Counted from the stretch's first letter, positions 42,493-52,530 are shown. The stretch: 64,000 nucleotides of DNA from Pedobacter cryoconitis (GCF_014200595.1 NZ_JACHCG010000001.1:310001-374000), one strand, 5' to 3'. Notes: generated from the letters alone by a model not told the origin. Program-made: numbers and translations.

Positions 42493-44667
42493 ATGAGTTT
42501 TCCCTTTTACAAACAATTCGATCTGATGGACTGCGGTCCCACCTGTCTTCGCATGGTAGCTAAACATTACGGGCGCAGTTTTAAAGTGCAAACATTGAGG
42601 CAATACTGCGAAATCAACAGAGAAGGAGTATCCCTGTTAGGTATTCATAATGCTGCGGAAAAGATTGGATTTGAGTCCGATGCGATTATAACCAGTTTGA
42701 AGGGATTGGGAGAAACCCAATTGCCGGTAATTTTGCACTGGAGACAGAATCACTTTGTGGTACTTCATAAAATAAAGAACGATAAATACTTCATTGTTGA
42801 CCCTGGAAATGGACATGTCAAACTTAACGCAGAAGACTTTTCCCGGAATTGGATAGATAAGGAAAGTACTGAAGGTATAGCCCTCACCTTAACTCCAACT
42901 CCTGAATTTTATGCACATGAAAATGAAGCAGGCAGTGAAGTTCGCTGGTCATTTTTATTTGGCTATTTCAAAACTTACCGCAAGCTGGTTATTCAACTGG
43001 TTTTTGGTCTGGCTGCGGGAAGTATATTACAATTGATTGCTCCATTTTTAACGCAATCCATTGTGGATGTCGGAATTAATACCCGTAACCTTAATTTTAT
43101 CTATATCATTCTTATCGCACAAGGAGCATTGATTATTGGACGTATCAGTGTAGACTTTATCCGGTCATGGATATTATTGCATATCAGTATCCGGGTTAAT
43201 ATTTCTATCCTGACCGACTTCATTATCAAGCTGATGAAGCTCCCAATGGTCTTTTTTGATACCAAGATGACTGGTGATATTATGCAGCGGATGAATGATC
43301 AGAAGAAGATAGAAACCTTTTTGACAGGAACGGCATTAACTACCCTGTTTTCTATCTTTAACTTATTGATTTTCTCCGTAGTGATTGCTTATTATAATCT
43401 CACTATCTTTTTTGTCTTTCTGATCAGCAGTTCATTATACATGGGCTGGATTGTCCTGTTTCTTAATCGCCGGAAGATACTTAACTATAAAAGTTTTGAA
43501 ATATCAGCAAAAAACCAGAGCAATGTAGTACAGCTGGTTACCGGGATGCAGGAAATCAAACTCAACAACTGCGAACAGCAGAAACGGTGGGAATGGGAAG
43601 ATATTCAAGCAAGTCTGTTTAATGTTAATGTAAAAAACCTGGCTTTGAGCCAGTATCAGCAAGGCGGATCAACACTAATTAACGAAGGAAAAAATCTGCT
43701 GATCGCATTTTTAAGCGCTAAAGCAGTGATAGACGGAGATATGACGCTGGGTGCTATGGTCGCAGTACAATATATTATTGGACAACTGAACGGGCCCATA
43801 GAACAAATGCTTGGTTTCATACAAGGCTTTCAGGATGCGAGGATCAGTTTGGAACGGCTAAATGAAATTTATCAGATGGATGATGAAGAGCAGCCGGATA
43901 AAGAATGGAACGACACCCTTCCAGCTCAGAAAGATATCAGTATTGAGCAGTTATCATTTCGTTATCCCGGTACAGGAAATCTGCCCGTACTCCGGAACAT
44001 TGATCTGAAAATCCCACAAGGCAAAACAACTGCAATTGTAGGGATGAGCGGTAGTGGAAAAACTACAATCCTGAAGTTATTGTTAAGGTTTTATCAACCC
44101 GATCATGGTGAAATCAACATTGGAACTGAATCATTGAACAGTATCAGCTATAAAGCATGGCGTGAGGAATGCGGCGTAGTGATGCAGGACGGCTTTATAT
44201 TTTCTGATACGATTGAACGTAATATTGCTGTAGGTGAAATCCCTGCTGATCCGGTGAAATTGAACCACGCCATCAGAGTAGCTAACATCCAGGATTTTAT
44301 TGATGGTTTGCCGCGTGGCTTAAATACAATGATCGGTGCCGAAGGTAATGGCGTAAGTCAGGGACAGCTACAGCGGATGTTAATAGCCCGTGCCGTATAC
44401 AAAGATCCCGAGTATATCTTTTTTGATGAAGCTACTAATTCACTGGACGCTAATAACGAGTGGACGATCATGAATAATCTCAAAGAATTTTTTACGGGAA
44501 GAACTGTAATTATCGTAGCCCACCGGTTGAGTACAGTCAGGGATGCTGATAATATCATTGTACTGGATAAGGGGCGTATCATTGAACAAGGGACACACCA
44601 GGAATTGAGCCAGTTAAAAGGGGCTTATTATCTGCTTGTCAAAAATCAGCTGGAGTTAGGAACATAA
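42493..44667 (+). CDS. Peptidase-containing ABC exporter (C39, lanthipeptide leader peptidase)
   Basis: A 724-residue bifunctional exporter. N-terminal C39 peptidase: Gln8, Cys14 in QFDLMDCGPTC, His87 in RQNHFVVLHKI and Asp103 in VDPGNG complete the triad. Six transmembrane helices lie about 155-450. The ATPase has Walker A GMSGSGKTT (~516-524), signature VSQGQ (a variant of LSGGQ), Walker B YIFFDEATNSLD and H-loop AHRLS. It would cut after the YGG of the leaders and export the modified cores, replacing both LanP and LanT. The first five residues are followed at once by the peptidase, so there is no inactive leader domain. Confidence 0.95.
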   Translation: MSFPFYKQFDLMDCGPTCLRMVAKHYGRSFKVQTLRQYCEINREGVSLLGIHNAAEKIGFESDAIITSLKGLGETQLPVILHWRQNHFVVLHKIKNDKYFIVDPGNGHVKLNAEDFSRNWIDKESTEGIALTLTPTPEFYAHENEAGSEVRWSFLFGYFKTYRKLVIQLVFGLAAGSILQLIAPFLTQSIVDVGINTRNLNFIYIILIAQGALIIGRISVDFIRSWILLHISIRVNISILTDFIIKLMKLPMVFFDTKMTGDIMQRMNDQKKIETFLTGTALTTLFSIFNLLIFSVVIAYYNLTIFFVFLISSSLYMGWIVLFLNRRKILNYKSFEISAKNQSNVVQLVTGMQEIKLNNCEQQKRWEWEDIQASLFNVNVKNLALSQYQQGGSTLINEGKNLLIAFLSAKAVIDGDMTLGAMVAVQYIIGQLNGPIEQMLGFIQGFQDARISLERLNEIYQMDDEEQPDKEWNDTLPAQKDISIEQLSFRYPGTGNLPVLRNIDLKIPQGKTTAIVGMSGSGKTTILKLLLRFYQPDHGEINIGTESLNSISYKAWREECGVVMQDGFIFSDTIERNIAVGEIPADPVKLNHAIRVANIQDFIDGLPRGLNTMIGAEGNGVSQGQLQRMLIARAVYKDPEYIFFDEATNSLDANNEWTIMNNLKEFFTGRTVIIVAHRLSTVRDADNIIVLDKGRIIEQGTHQELSQLKGAYYLLVKNQLELGT

Positions 44668-44679
44668 TCAACATTTAAA

Positions 44680-45198
44680 ATGCCATCAGTAAAAAAACAA
44701 AATAGTCAGCAGGTAGTTCATAGCCCTGCAATTCAAGCAATTATTACCTCAGTTCCTTCGTGGTTACTGCGCTGGGGGATCTTTATGTTTTTTGTGCTCC
44801 TGATTTTAATCACAGGACTTTCTGCTTTTATTAAATATCCTGACCTTGTGATCACTACATTGAAAATTGATACTTCAGCCGATCAGAAATTTTATGGACA
44901 AATGGCTGTTCCGCAAAATATGCTGACCAAAGTTAAAGAAGGGCAGGAAGTACTGATTAAGTTAAGAAGATATCCTTATCAAACTTATGGTACTATCAGA
45001 GGTACTATTAAATACATAGATCCGATTCCTCAGCGGGATAGTATTTTCATTTCAAAGGTTGATTTTAACAATGATTTATCCGCATTGCCGGGACATATAT
45101 TATTAAAAGATAAAATGATGGCTGATGCAGAAATCATTACGCAAGATGTTACTATCTTGCAGCGACTGAGCAGGAGTATATTTAAAAGCGATAATTAA
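44680..45198 (+). CDS. Short HlyD-like membrane adaptor (no coiled-coil hairpin)
   Basis: A 172-residue protein: cytoplasmic tail, one transmembrane helix (LLRWGIFMFFVLLILITGLSAFI), the usual post-helix IKYPDLVITTLKI, then directly GQMAVPQNMLTKVKEGQEVLIKLRRYPYQTYGTIRGTIKYIDPIP and AEIITQDVTILQRLSRS. Full HlyD-type adaptors of Bacteroidetes exporters have ~430 residues, with lipoyl and long coiled-coil parts between the first and second segments; these ~250 residues are absent. The junction is in frame and both ends are intact, so it could be a natural minimal adaptor. It starts 12 bases after the exporter. Confidence 0.85.
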   Translation: MPSVKKQNSQQVVHSPAIQAIITSVPSWLLRWGIFMFFVLLILITGLSAFIKYPDLVITTLKIDTSADQKFYGQMAVPQNMLTKVKEGQEVLIKLRRYPYQTYGTIRGTIKYIDPIPQRDSIFISKVDFNNDLSALPGHILLKDKMMADAEIITQDVTILQRLSRSIFKSDN

Positions 45199-45222
45199 GG
45201 AAATGTGCCAGTAAAACAGAAG

Positions 45223-45852
45223 ATGTCCGGACAAATTACAACGTTAAATCATTACCATTCCATTTGCGATCAACTGGCAAAAGCGGACGAAGACCTTGGC
45301 AATATTATCATTGCTTATGGCTATCCACCACTGTGGACCAGGCCGAATACATTTGAAAGCTTGGTCCATATTATCCTGGAGCAGCAAGTTTCTCTGGCAT
45401 CCGCTTTAGCTGCCTTAAACAAGTTGAAAGAGCGGTTACCAGAACTTACACCTGCAAATATATTGTCCCTGACCAATGAAGAGTTGAAAGCGTGTTACTT
45501 TAGCCGGCAAAAAATATTGTATACCAGGTCTTTAGCTGAAGCCCTGTTAAATGGACAAATTGATCTTGAAGAATTAAATCAGCTGGACAATGAAGCAGTG
45601 CGTGATGCTTTAACCAAACTAAAAGGCATTGGTAACTGGACCGTAGATGTTTACCTGATGTTTGTACTCGGCCGTGCAGATATTTTTCCTGTTGGAGATC
45701 TGGCAGCTGTAAATGCACTGAAAAGGATTAAATTACTTCCACTAAGTACGACTAAGGACGAAATTCTGGACATTTCTGTAAAATGGAAGCCCTACAGGAC
45801 AGTTGCTAGCATGATGCTCTGGCATTACTACTTAAGTCACAAAGTGTTATAA
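45223..45852 (+). CDS. DNA-3-methyladenine glycosylase II-like (AlkA/HhH-GPD)
   Basis: A 209-residue HhH-GPD glycosylase. The helix-hairpin-helix is LTKLKGIGNWTVDVYLM (residues ~140-156), with catalytic Asp159 in FPVGDLAAV. FESLVHIILEQQVSLASALAALNKL is the usual first half. It would excise alkylated bases. The start at 45223 follows family length; a GTG at 45205 would add six residues. It lies 24 bases after the adaptor gene and may be read through from the lanthipeptide operon, but a role there is not expected. Confidence 0.9.
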   Translation: MSGQITTLNHYHSICDQLAKADEDLGNIIIAYGYPPLWTRPNTFESLVHIILEQQVSLASALAALNKLKERLPELTPANILSLTNEELKACYFSRQKILYTRSLAEALLNGQIDLEELNQLDNEAVRDALTKLKGIGNWTVDVYLMFVLGRADIFPVGDLAAVNALKRIKLLPLSTTKDEILDISVKWKPYRTVASMMLWHYYLSHKVL

Positions 45853-45882
45853 ACGATGAAGAGGGGAAATTGAGAATTTCCT

Positions 45883-46257
45883 ATGAAATATGTTTTGCCT
45901 CTTTGTTCTTATCGGGGGGCCAGTGTGATCACAACTGTAGTCAGAATTGTTGTTGAAACCGTATATAATTTGGTTAAGATACATCCAGCCAAGATAATCC
46001 AGGAATTATTAAAAGCAGTTGCTTCCATCCTGGGATTAGCATTCCTATGGTTTCTGATCTGGTATTTTATAGTTAAGTTTTTAACCACGATGCTCCTCAA
46101 AAACCGGAACGAAGAACAGGAGATGAGTAGCAATGGAACTGCTTATTTCATACTAAAAGGAAGTATTCTTCTCGGAACAACGCGGAGTCTTACCGCTGTA
46201 TTAAAACTGATACTTCGCATATTTATCCCTAATGCAGAAGTCCATTTTTATCATTAG
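45883..46257 (+). CDS. Small membrane protein, uncertain
   Basis: A 124-residue frame with two hydrophobic stretches (ITTVVRIVVETVYNLV and ILGLAFLWFLIWYFIVKFLTTMLL) and a basic, loop-rich middle (KNRNEEQEMSSNGTAYFILKGSILLG). I do not recognise a family. The codon pattern is plausible and no better frame exists on either strand. It sits alone between the glycosylase and the hybrid kinase. Confidence 0.45.
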   Translation: MKYVLPLCSYRGASVITTVVRIVVETVYNLVKIHPAKIIQELLKAVASILGLAFLWFLIWYFIVKFLTTMLLKNRNEEQEMSSNGTAYFILKGSILLGTTRSLTAVLKLILRIFIPNAEVHFYH

Positions 46258-46386
46258 CTCAGCTCATAGCTGATTCAAAATTGTTCCGTTTATCTGATTT
46301 AATATCCTGATATTATGTAGATAACGACTCTTTGGCTGATTAATTGTTATATCAGGTTGTTGACAACGCAAATCTAATCAGGGAAA

Positions 46387-48342
46387 ATGGAGTATTTACA
46401 AGGAATTAGTGAGACGGGTACTTATGCCGGCCAACCAACCAGGGCAAAACTTTTAGAAAAAATTACTATTCTTCAATCTGTTCTGGAAAGTACTAGTGCC
46501 AGTATTTTCGCTTTCGATAAAAACTTTAATTATACAGCCTTTAATAAATCACATCAGCAGACGGTGAAGACAGGAAGAGGTATTGATCTCAAAATTGGAG
46601 ATAACTACCTGGATCTGGCCAGGATGAATGGCGGTACAGATGGAGACAAAACCCTGAAAATATTCAAGCGGGTGATGGCAGGTGAAACAGTCGAAGTTGT
46701 CGAAGAATTTGGTAATCCGGAATTACACAGGGCATCTTTCAGCATGATCTGTAACCCAATGTATAACGAGCAAGGTCAGGTAAACGGTATGACTGTATTC
46801 TGTCAGGATGTTTCAGAACAAGTAGCCTTGCAAAAAGAAGTGGAAGAGAAAAGCCACCTGTTAAATGGAGTACTGGATAACCTGCCAGTTATTATTTATG
46901 AAGTTGATTCACAGGGGATATTTACGAGGTCTATCGGTTCGGGATTACAAGCTGTAGGTTTGGAGAACAATGAACTTGTTGGCAAAAATGCTTTTGAATC
47001 TTTTCCTGCGGCAGCTGGTGAATTGCAAAAAGCATTAGCCGGTATGCCTGGCCAGTTTATAAGCAAAATTAATTGTGATGGTAAAGAATTCGTTTATCAA
47101 AACAATGTTTTCCCGAGTCCTGATCAGCAAGGGGCTATAACTGGCTTTGCTTTAGACATTACCCAGCAATATCATGCCGAAATAGCGCTGTTGCAAGCCA
47201 AAGAGAAAGCAGAACAAGCTATGTTAGCTAAACAACAATTTCTTACCAACATGAGTCACGAAATTCGTACACCCATGAATGCAGTAATTGGCATGACTCA
47301 TTTGCTTTTACAGGAAGACCCGAGGCCCGATCAGCTTGAAAATCTGAATATACTAAAGTTTTCAAGTGAGAGTTTATTAAGTCTTATCAATGATATATTA
47401 GATTATAGCAAAATTGAACTCGGTAAAGTTACCCTTGAAAAGATAGATTTCAATTTAGTCGAACTGATCAACAGTATCAGGCAAGCCCATAATCTGCATG
47501 CACAGGGGAAAGAAATCTTTTTTAATATCAACATAGATTCAAATCTGCCTGAAATTTTGATCGGAGATCCGGTCAGGTTAACTCAGATATTAAATAATCT
47601 GATCAGTAATGCACTGAAATTTACCAATGAAGGTTATGTAATTGTAGACCTTGCACTAAAGAAATTAACGGGCGATCTGGTTGATATCAGTTTTACAATT
47701 ACCGATACAGGAATTGGTATTGAGCCTGCCCTGAAAGATTATATTTTCGAAAGCTTTACACAAGCCAGTGCGGATATCTCCCGGCGTTTTGGTGGCACAG
47801 GACTTGGACTGGCCATTACCAAAAGGTTAATTGAACTAAAAGGCGGTGAAATTTCTGTAGACAGTACTTTAGGTAAGGGATCAACTTTCTTTTTTGATTT
47901 GCAGTTTAAAAAAAGCAAGAAGAAATCAGGTTATACCATGCCAGCTTTAGTTTTTGAAAGTCTTGCCGGTTTTAAGGTGTTGCTTGTGGAAGACAATGAG
48001 ATCAATACCATAGTAGCAGGTAAATTTATGAAGAAATGGGATCTGGAGATCGATTATGCAATTCATGGAGTTGAAGCATTGGAAAAGGTAAAAGAAAATG
48101 AGTATGATGTGGTATTGATGGATTTGCAAATGCCAAAAATGGATGGTTATGAAGCCAGTACGGCCATCAGAAATTTACCTGGCAAACGATTTAAAGAATT
48201 ACCAATTATCGCCTTAACAGCATCTGTTTTGGCCGAAATCAATAAACAGGTAGTGGACGCAGGGATGAATGATTATATCTCTAAACCCTTTAACCCGATG
48301 GAACTATATTCAAAAATTGCTAAATATGTCCATAAAAGATAA
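46387..48342 (+). CDS. Hybrid histidine kinase: PAS-PAS-HisKA-HATPase-receiver
   Basis: A 651-residue soluble kinase. Two PAS domains (about residues 20-145, [21 protein letters not shown]; and 155-265, [19 protein letters not shown]), HisKA with His291 in [18 protein letters not shown], HATPase ([51 protein letters not shown]), and a C-terminal receiver with Asp579 in [13 protein letters not shown] and Lys in [10 protein letters not shown]. Order and motifs match ArcB/BarA-like sensors, but no membrane segment is present. No HPt protein is adjacent; one elsewhere would be needed for a full relay. Confidence 0.94.
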   Translation: MEYLQGISETGTYAGQPTRAKLLEKITILQSVLESTSASIFAFDKNFNYTAFNKSHQQTVKTGRGIDLKIGDNYLDLARMNGGTDGDKTLKIFKRVMAGETVEVVEEFGNPELHRASFSMICNPMYNEQGQVNGMTVFCQDVSEQVALQKEVEEKSHLLNGVLDNLPVIIYEVDSQGIFTRSIGSGLQAVGLENNELVGKNAFESFPAAAGELQKALAGMPGQFISKINCDGKEFVYQNNVFPSPDQQGAITGFALDITQQYHAEIALLQAKEKAEQAMLAKQQFLTNMSHEIRTPMNAVIGMTHLLLQEDPRPDQLENLNILKFSSESLLSLINDILDYSKIELGKVTLEKIDFNLVELINSIRQAHNLHAQGKEIFFNINIDSNLPEILIGDPVRLTQILNNLISNALKFTNEGYVIVDLALKKLTGDLVDISFTITDTGIGIEPALKDYIFESFTQASADISRRFGGTGLGLAITKRLIELKGGEISVDSTLGKGSTFFFDLQFKKSKKKSGYTMPALVFESLAGFKVLLVEDNEINTIVAGKFMKKWDLEIDYAIHGVEALEKVKENEYDVVLMDLQMPKMDGYEASTAIRNLPGKRFKELPIIALTASVLAEINKQVVDAGMNDYISKPFNPMELYSKIAKYVHKR

Positions 48343-48345
48343 TAC

Positions 48346-48387
48346 AATTGAATAGCTGCATACTGATCAGCAAACAGCTATTCAATT
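48346..48387. terminator. Hairpin between the hybrid kinase and the RHH gene
   Basis: 13-bp perfect arms, AATTGAATAGCTG and CAGCTATTCAATT, 16-base loop, between convergent genes. T-run weak. Confidence 0.55.
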
Positions 48388-48405
48388 CTCTGTAAGGCTA
48401 TCAAT

Positions 48406-48663
48406 TTATACCTCGTATTCCTTCTCTACCAGCGACAGGATCAATTCTCTTACAGTTACTCCCCGCTGTGCACCTAATATTTTTAATGCCTTTAAAGAGC
48501 TCTTTTTAAGTCTTAAAGGGTAAGTTACTATTTCTTCATCAGGTTGAACAACCTGCTTCTCCTCTTTAGTATTGTTATCTTTTAATGGAGAATTGAATAA
48601 GGCAGATACACCTCCTAAGTTTTTGTTATTATCTTCTATATCCCCTAAGTTTTTCTTTGCCAT
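48406..48663 (-). CDS. Ribbon-helix-helix-like partner of ParA (ParG-like)
   Basis: An 85-residue protein. The N-terminal half is polar and unstructured (NNKNLGGVSALFNSPLKDNN). The C-terminal ~40 residues (EEIVTYPLRLKKSSLKALKILGAQRGVTVRELILSLVEKEY) show a beta strand followed by two helices, the RHH fold used by ParG/Omega-type centromere-binding proteins. It starts four bases after the ParA gene. A flexible N-terminus plus RHH end is exactly the ParG layout. DNA target and function are inferred. Confidence 0.8.
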   Translation of the reverse strand: MAKKNLGDIEDNNKNLGGVSALFNSPLKDNNTKEEKQVVQPDEEIVTYPLRLKKSSLKALKILGAQRGVTVRELILSLVEKEYEV

Positions 48664-48667
48664 GTGC

Positions 48668-49411
48668 TTATATTTTAGCTATAATTTCATCTGTCAGATT
48701 TGCATAATCTGTTGCAGCATTTGATGCCGGAGCATATTCGAAAATATCTATCCCTTTTAACTGCGCTTCTACCAAGGCTACATTTATACGGATAGAAGTA
48801 TCAAATAATTTATCATTGAAATATTTTTTGATGCTCTCGGTAATTTGCTCGGTAATAATTCTTCTTGGATTGATTTTAGTGATAAACACACCGCCAATCG
48901 TCAGGTTTTCATTGTAATGTTTTCTGACATCAGAAATAATAGAAACCAGGCGGTCAATTCCTCTGTAAGCAAAATACTCAGCCTCTAATGGGATCATTAC
49001 CGTGTCTGCCGCAACCAATGCATTAACCGTCAGCATACCTAAAGCAGGTGCACAATCGATCAGTATATAATCATACTTTCCTTCTACAGCTTTCAGCAAT
49101 CTTTTCAGAATAGTTTCTCTTCCAAGCCTGGAAACCAGTTCAATTTCAGCTCCCAGTAAATCTAAAGAAGAGGGGATGATATCCAGGTATTCCGAGATTG
49201 ATTCAATAGGTAATGCAGTATCATCTTTTATACTATCATAAATAGATACTTTAACATCCCTCAGGCCTAAACCCTCTGTTAAATTTGATTGAGGATCAAT
49301 ATCAATCAATAAAGTTTTCTTTTTTGCACGTGCTAAACCCGCACCAATATTCAGTGTAGAGGTCGTTTTTCCTGTACCACCTTTATGGTTTATAATCGCT
49401 ATAATCTTCAT
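48668..49411 (-). CDS. parA: ParA-family ATPase (type Ib-like, no N-terminal HTH)
   Basis: A 247-residue deviant Walker A ATPase. NHKGGTGKTTSTLN (Lys10 and Lys15 present), switch I region LLIDIDPQSNLTEGLG, Walker B YDYILIDCAPALG and VMIPLEAEYFAYRG. It lacks the N-terminal HTH of large plasmid ParA (type Ia), so with the small RHH partner it resembles the type Ib ParF-ParG plasmid partition system. On a chromosome such pairs occur in integrated elements or as position-control systems. No replication gene is near. Confidence 0.92.
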   Translation of the reverse strand: MKIIAIINHKGGTGKTTSTLNIGAGLARAKKKTLLIDIDPQSNLTEGLGLRDVKVSIYDSIKDDTALPIESISEYLDIIPSSLDLLGAEIELVSRLGRETILKRLLKAVEGKYDYILIDCAPALGMLTVNALVAADTVMIPLEAEYFAYRGIDRLVSIISDVRKHYNENLTIGGVFITKINPRRIITEQITESIKKYFNDKLFDTSIRINVALVEAQLKGIDIFEYAPASNAATDYANLTDEIIAKI

Positions 49412-49498
49412 GTGAATGTGTCTTTATACAATGAGACAATGATACAAAGATGTACTGATATCTAAATGTATTTATGGTTATTTTTTACAGATAAACAT

Positions 49499-49526
49499 TC
49501 ATTTATTGTTAATCATTTATAAATGA
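49499..49526. repeat. TCATTTAT repeats with a 14-bp palindrome upstream of parA
   Basis: TCATTTAT occurs at 49499-49506 and 49513-49520; the second copy is half of the perfect dyad TCATTTATAAATGA (49513-49526). It lies about 100 bases before the parA start and could be an operator or a centromere-like site for the RHH protein. Confidence 0.4.
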
Positions 49527-49698
49527 GACTAAAAGAAATTTGAATAGACATAAAGCAAAATTGATGCTAACAGAGAAAAAACAAAGCTGATTTTCATTTT
49601 GGTTAAATTTTAACCCGGATTTTTATACTAAAACGGTCTATGATTTTCTTGTTATAATTAGTTTCTTTGTCGTTTAATTGGAATTAGTCTAAATAAAT

Positions 49699-52422
49699 TT
49701 GAGAAGATTATTATTTTTAATGTTGATCTCCACTACAAGTTATGCCCAGACCATATCAGGCAGCTTAAATGGAAAAGTGGTAGACACTAAGAACAGGCCG
49801 GTACAATATGCATCGGTTTATGTAAATGAAAGAGAAATAAATACCTATACAACTGAAACCGGTATATTCAGTCTGCGGCAAAGTCAATTGGGTGATGAAC
49901 CAGTGACCCTGCGGATTTCCTTTGTTGGCAAACAAACCATCACTAAAACAATTCCAAAAGAAGCATGGAATACCCCGGAAATTTTCGTGCTGCAAGAACT
50001 GAGTTTGACCTTAGAAAATGTAAATGTTTCCTCAGAGCGTAAAAAGAGTGACATTTCGAACTCCGCTATAATTTTTGACCGGCAGGCTATCGAGCAGGTT
50101 CAAGCCTACAGTCTGGCTGATATCTTAAACAATCTGCCCGGTAAAAAGATGGCCGCACCCGACCTGCAATACCGTCAGAATATAACATTGCGCTCTGCTG
50201 TTTCCGGAGATCCTACACAAGAAGCGAATAACTCTTTGGGTGTAGCCATTTATGTAGATGGCTTCAGGCAAGCGAACGATGCAAATATGCAGACCCGGAA
50301 TGTAGGTATGCGTGGTCTTACTGGAGGAGCCATTATCAACCATAAAGATCCGGGTACCGGTAATCCGGCCTATGATTCGCCATTTGGAGGCTTGGACATC
50401 AGAAATATTCCATCTGATAACATTGAAAGTATAGAAGTTATTTCTGGTGTAGCCTCAGCAAAATATGGTGAAATTACCGACGGTGCTATTATTATTCAGC
50501 GAAAAGCAGGTGAAACACCTTATGAATTTACGATGCGGATGAATGGCAGTTCAACCAATTATTCCTTATCCAAAGGATTGAACCTTGGTAAAAAAGCAGG
50601 GGCATTAAACATCAGTATGAATTACCTGAATAGTATACAAGACCCGCGTAACAGTGTGAAAAACTATAGAAGAATAAACGGAGGCCTGATGTGGAGCGTA
50701 AACATGTTATCAAATCTTCGTAATACACTCTCATTAGATTATTCCTATAAAAAAGATAACTCGAAGGTTGATCCCGATGACAATGAACAACGGGCAACGT
50801 TCTCTATGGATCGCAGGTTATCAGTAACTAACAGAACAAGTTTAAGCCTTCGAAGCCCTTATCTGAAAAATATTACCCTGGGAATGAGCTTTGATAAAGG
50901 ATATAGCAATAGTTATACACAGTCTCAGTTGAACAAGGCTGTAGAGGGGGTGGCAGATAAAGACACAACTGGAACTTATGAAGGTTATTATATACCTGGA
51001 AATTATCTCGCTATAGATCATATTATAGGTGAACCTTATAATTTTAGTGCTAATCTGAGCTTGGACAACAACTTTAATACCGGAGCGGTTAAACATACCG
51101 TCTCTTTAGGTGGCAATTTTTATGTGGCAGGTAATAGTGGTCAGGGGGTAATTGCAGATCCTAAATTTCCTGGTGCAAACACTGACAGAACAAAAAGTGA
51201 ACGTCCTTATAATTTCGATCTGCAAAACAATATTTTAAACGCTGGATTTTATTTACAAGATAAAGCGGACTATTTGTTATTCAATCATTTGCTGACAACC
51301 AATGCAGGGATCAGGTATGATCTGCAAAATGGTTCCGCAAGTGTTCAACCACGAATTAACCTTTCTTATCAACTGAGTAAAACCTGGTCTTTAAGAGCTG
51401 CCTATGGACTTTCTGCAAAGGCACCAGGGATGTCGCAACGTTATCCTGCGCCAACTTATTTTGATATTCCTTTGCTTAATGTATACAATGGTAATGTTAA
51501 TCAAAGCCTGTACCTGGTTCACACAGAAAGAGTAACCCATGATAACAGTAAGCTGAAACCGTCCTTGTCGAAACAATTAGAACTGGGGGCATCTGCGAAT
51601 TATTCGTTTTTCACGACTTCTGTATACGGCTATATCAAAAAAAACAGAGATGGATTTACGTCAGAGAAAAATTTTATACAGCTTGTACTTCCAGAATACA
51701 GTTATACTCCCGTTGAAGGAGGAAAACCTATTTATCAGGCTACCGGAAATTATAAAAGATATACTGGGTTAACTGATAACGCTATTACCAATAATTCGCA
51801 ATCTGATAACTATGGTATAGAACTATTTTTCAGCACAAAGAAGATTGCGGCTATACAAACTTCCTTCAATATGAATACCTCCGTTGGTTATAGTTATTAT
51901 AAGAATCAGGGGTATGAAATTAATGAGGCGGGTATTAGTTTTCAAGAGCAGGGGAGAAAAGCCTGGTATGGTATTTTCAAAGCGAGTGAATTCAGCCAAT
52001 TAGACATTACCACCAAAATAAGTACAGACACACATATCCCTAAGTTAGGTTTTGTAGTCAGTGTACTCGCTGATATTTACTGGAAAAACAGGAGAAATTC
52101 GCTCGGCCGTACTGGTGAGCCCATCGCTTATCTTGATAAAGATGGAGGTTATCATGCTATTGAACAATTTAGTCCTGATAATTATGACTATGGCTTTCTT
52201 TCTCCATTTTCAGCAAAAGCCAATAGTTCCCAGTCTCCTCCCTTTGCCTATGTAAATATGAGCCTTCGTATTGCAAAAGAAGTGAAAAAGAAATTCAGGA
52301 TTTCCGTATACGCCTATAACTTTTTAAACCTGATGCCAAAGTATTATAATCCTATAGCCAATTCTTTTACAACCTATAATAATCCGGTAAATGTTGGCGG
52401 AGAAATAGCTTTCAAATTTTAA
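49699..52422 (+). CDS. TonB-dependent outer-membrane receptor
   Basis: A 907-residue receptor. The signal peptide RRLLFLMLISTTSYAQ requires the TTG at 49699 as start; the first ATG would remove its charged end. An N-terminal carboxypeptidase-regulatory-like domain (GKVVDTKNRPVQYASVYVNEREINTYTTETGIFSL) is followed by the plug (LADILNNLPGKKM... IPSDNIESIEVISGVASAKYGEITDGAIII) and the 22-strand barrel ending in aromatic FKF. It does not have a SusD partner. It heads an operon with a DUF4876 lipoprotein, a barrel protein and a dihaem peroxidase, so the ligand may be a metal or metal complex (inference). Confidence 0.94.
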   Translation: MRRLLFLMLISTTSYAQTISGSLNGKVVDTKNRPVQYASVYVNEREINTYTTETGIFSLRQSQLGDEPVTLRISFVGKQTITKTIPKEAWNTPEIFVLQELSLTLENVNVSSERKKSDISNSAIIFDRQAIEQVQAYSLADILNNLPGKKMAAPDLQYRQNITLRSAVSGDPTQEANNSLGVAIYVDGFRQANDANMQTRNVGMRGLTGGAIINHKDPGTGNPAYDSPFGGLDIRNIPSDNIESIEVISGVASAKYGEITDGAIIIQRKAGETPYEFTMRMNGSSTNYSLSKGLNLGKKAGALNISMNYLNSIQDPRNSVKNYRRINGGLMWSVNMLSNLRNTLSLDYSYKKDNSKVDPDDNEQRATFSMDRRLSVTNRTSLSLRSPYLKNITLGMSFDKGYSNSYTQSQLNKAVEGVADKDTTGTYEGYYIPGNYLAIDHIIGEPYNFSANLSLDNNFNTGAVKHTVSLGGNFYVAGNSGQGVIADPKFPGANTDRTKSERPYNFDLQNNILNAGFYLQDKADYLLFNHLLTTNAGIRYDLQNGSASVQPRINLSYQLSKTWSLRAAYGLSAKAPGMSQRYPAPTYFDIPLLNVYNGNVNQSLYLVHTERVTHDNSKLKPSLSKQLELGASANYSFFTTSVYGYIKKNRDGFTSEKNFIQLVLPEYSYTPVEGGKPIYQATGNYKRYTGLTDNAITNNSQSDNYGIELFFSTKKIAAIQTSFNMNTSVGYSYYKNQGYEINEAGISFQEQGRKAWYGIFKASEFSQLDITTKISTDTHIPKLGFVVSVLADIYWKNRRNSLGRTGEPIAYLDKDGGYHAIEQFSPDNYDYGFLSPFSAKANSSQSPPFAYVNMSLRIAKEVKKKFRISVYAYNFLNLMPKYYNPIANSFTTYNNPVNVGGEIAFKF

Positions 52423-52530
52423 TTTAATATAAATACATACAATGAAACCAGCATGATTTTTCAAATCACATAACGAAGTGGATATAAAATCATGATAGCT
52501 TCATAACCATTAAAAAACAATTATATAAAA

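Noticed and set aside
44680..45198. Short HlyD-like gene treated as a pseudogene
   Set aside because: Frame, both conserved ends and gene spacing are intact, so I keep it as a gene and note the missing middle as a finding.
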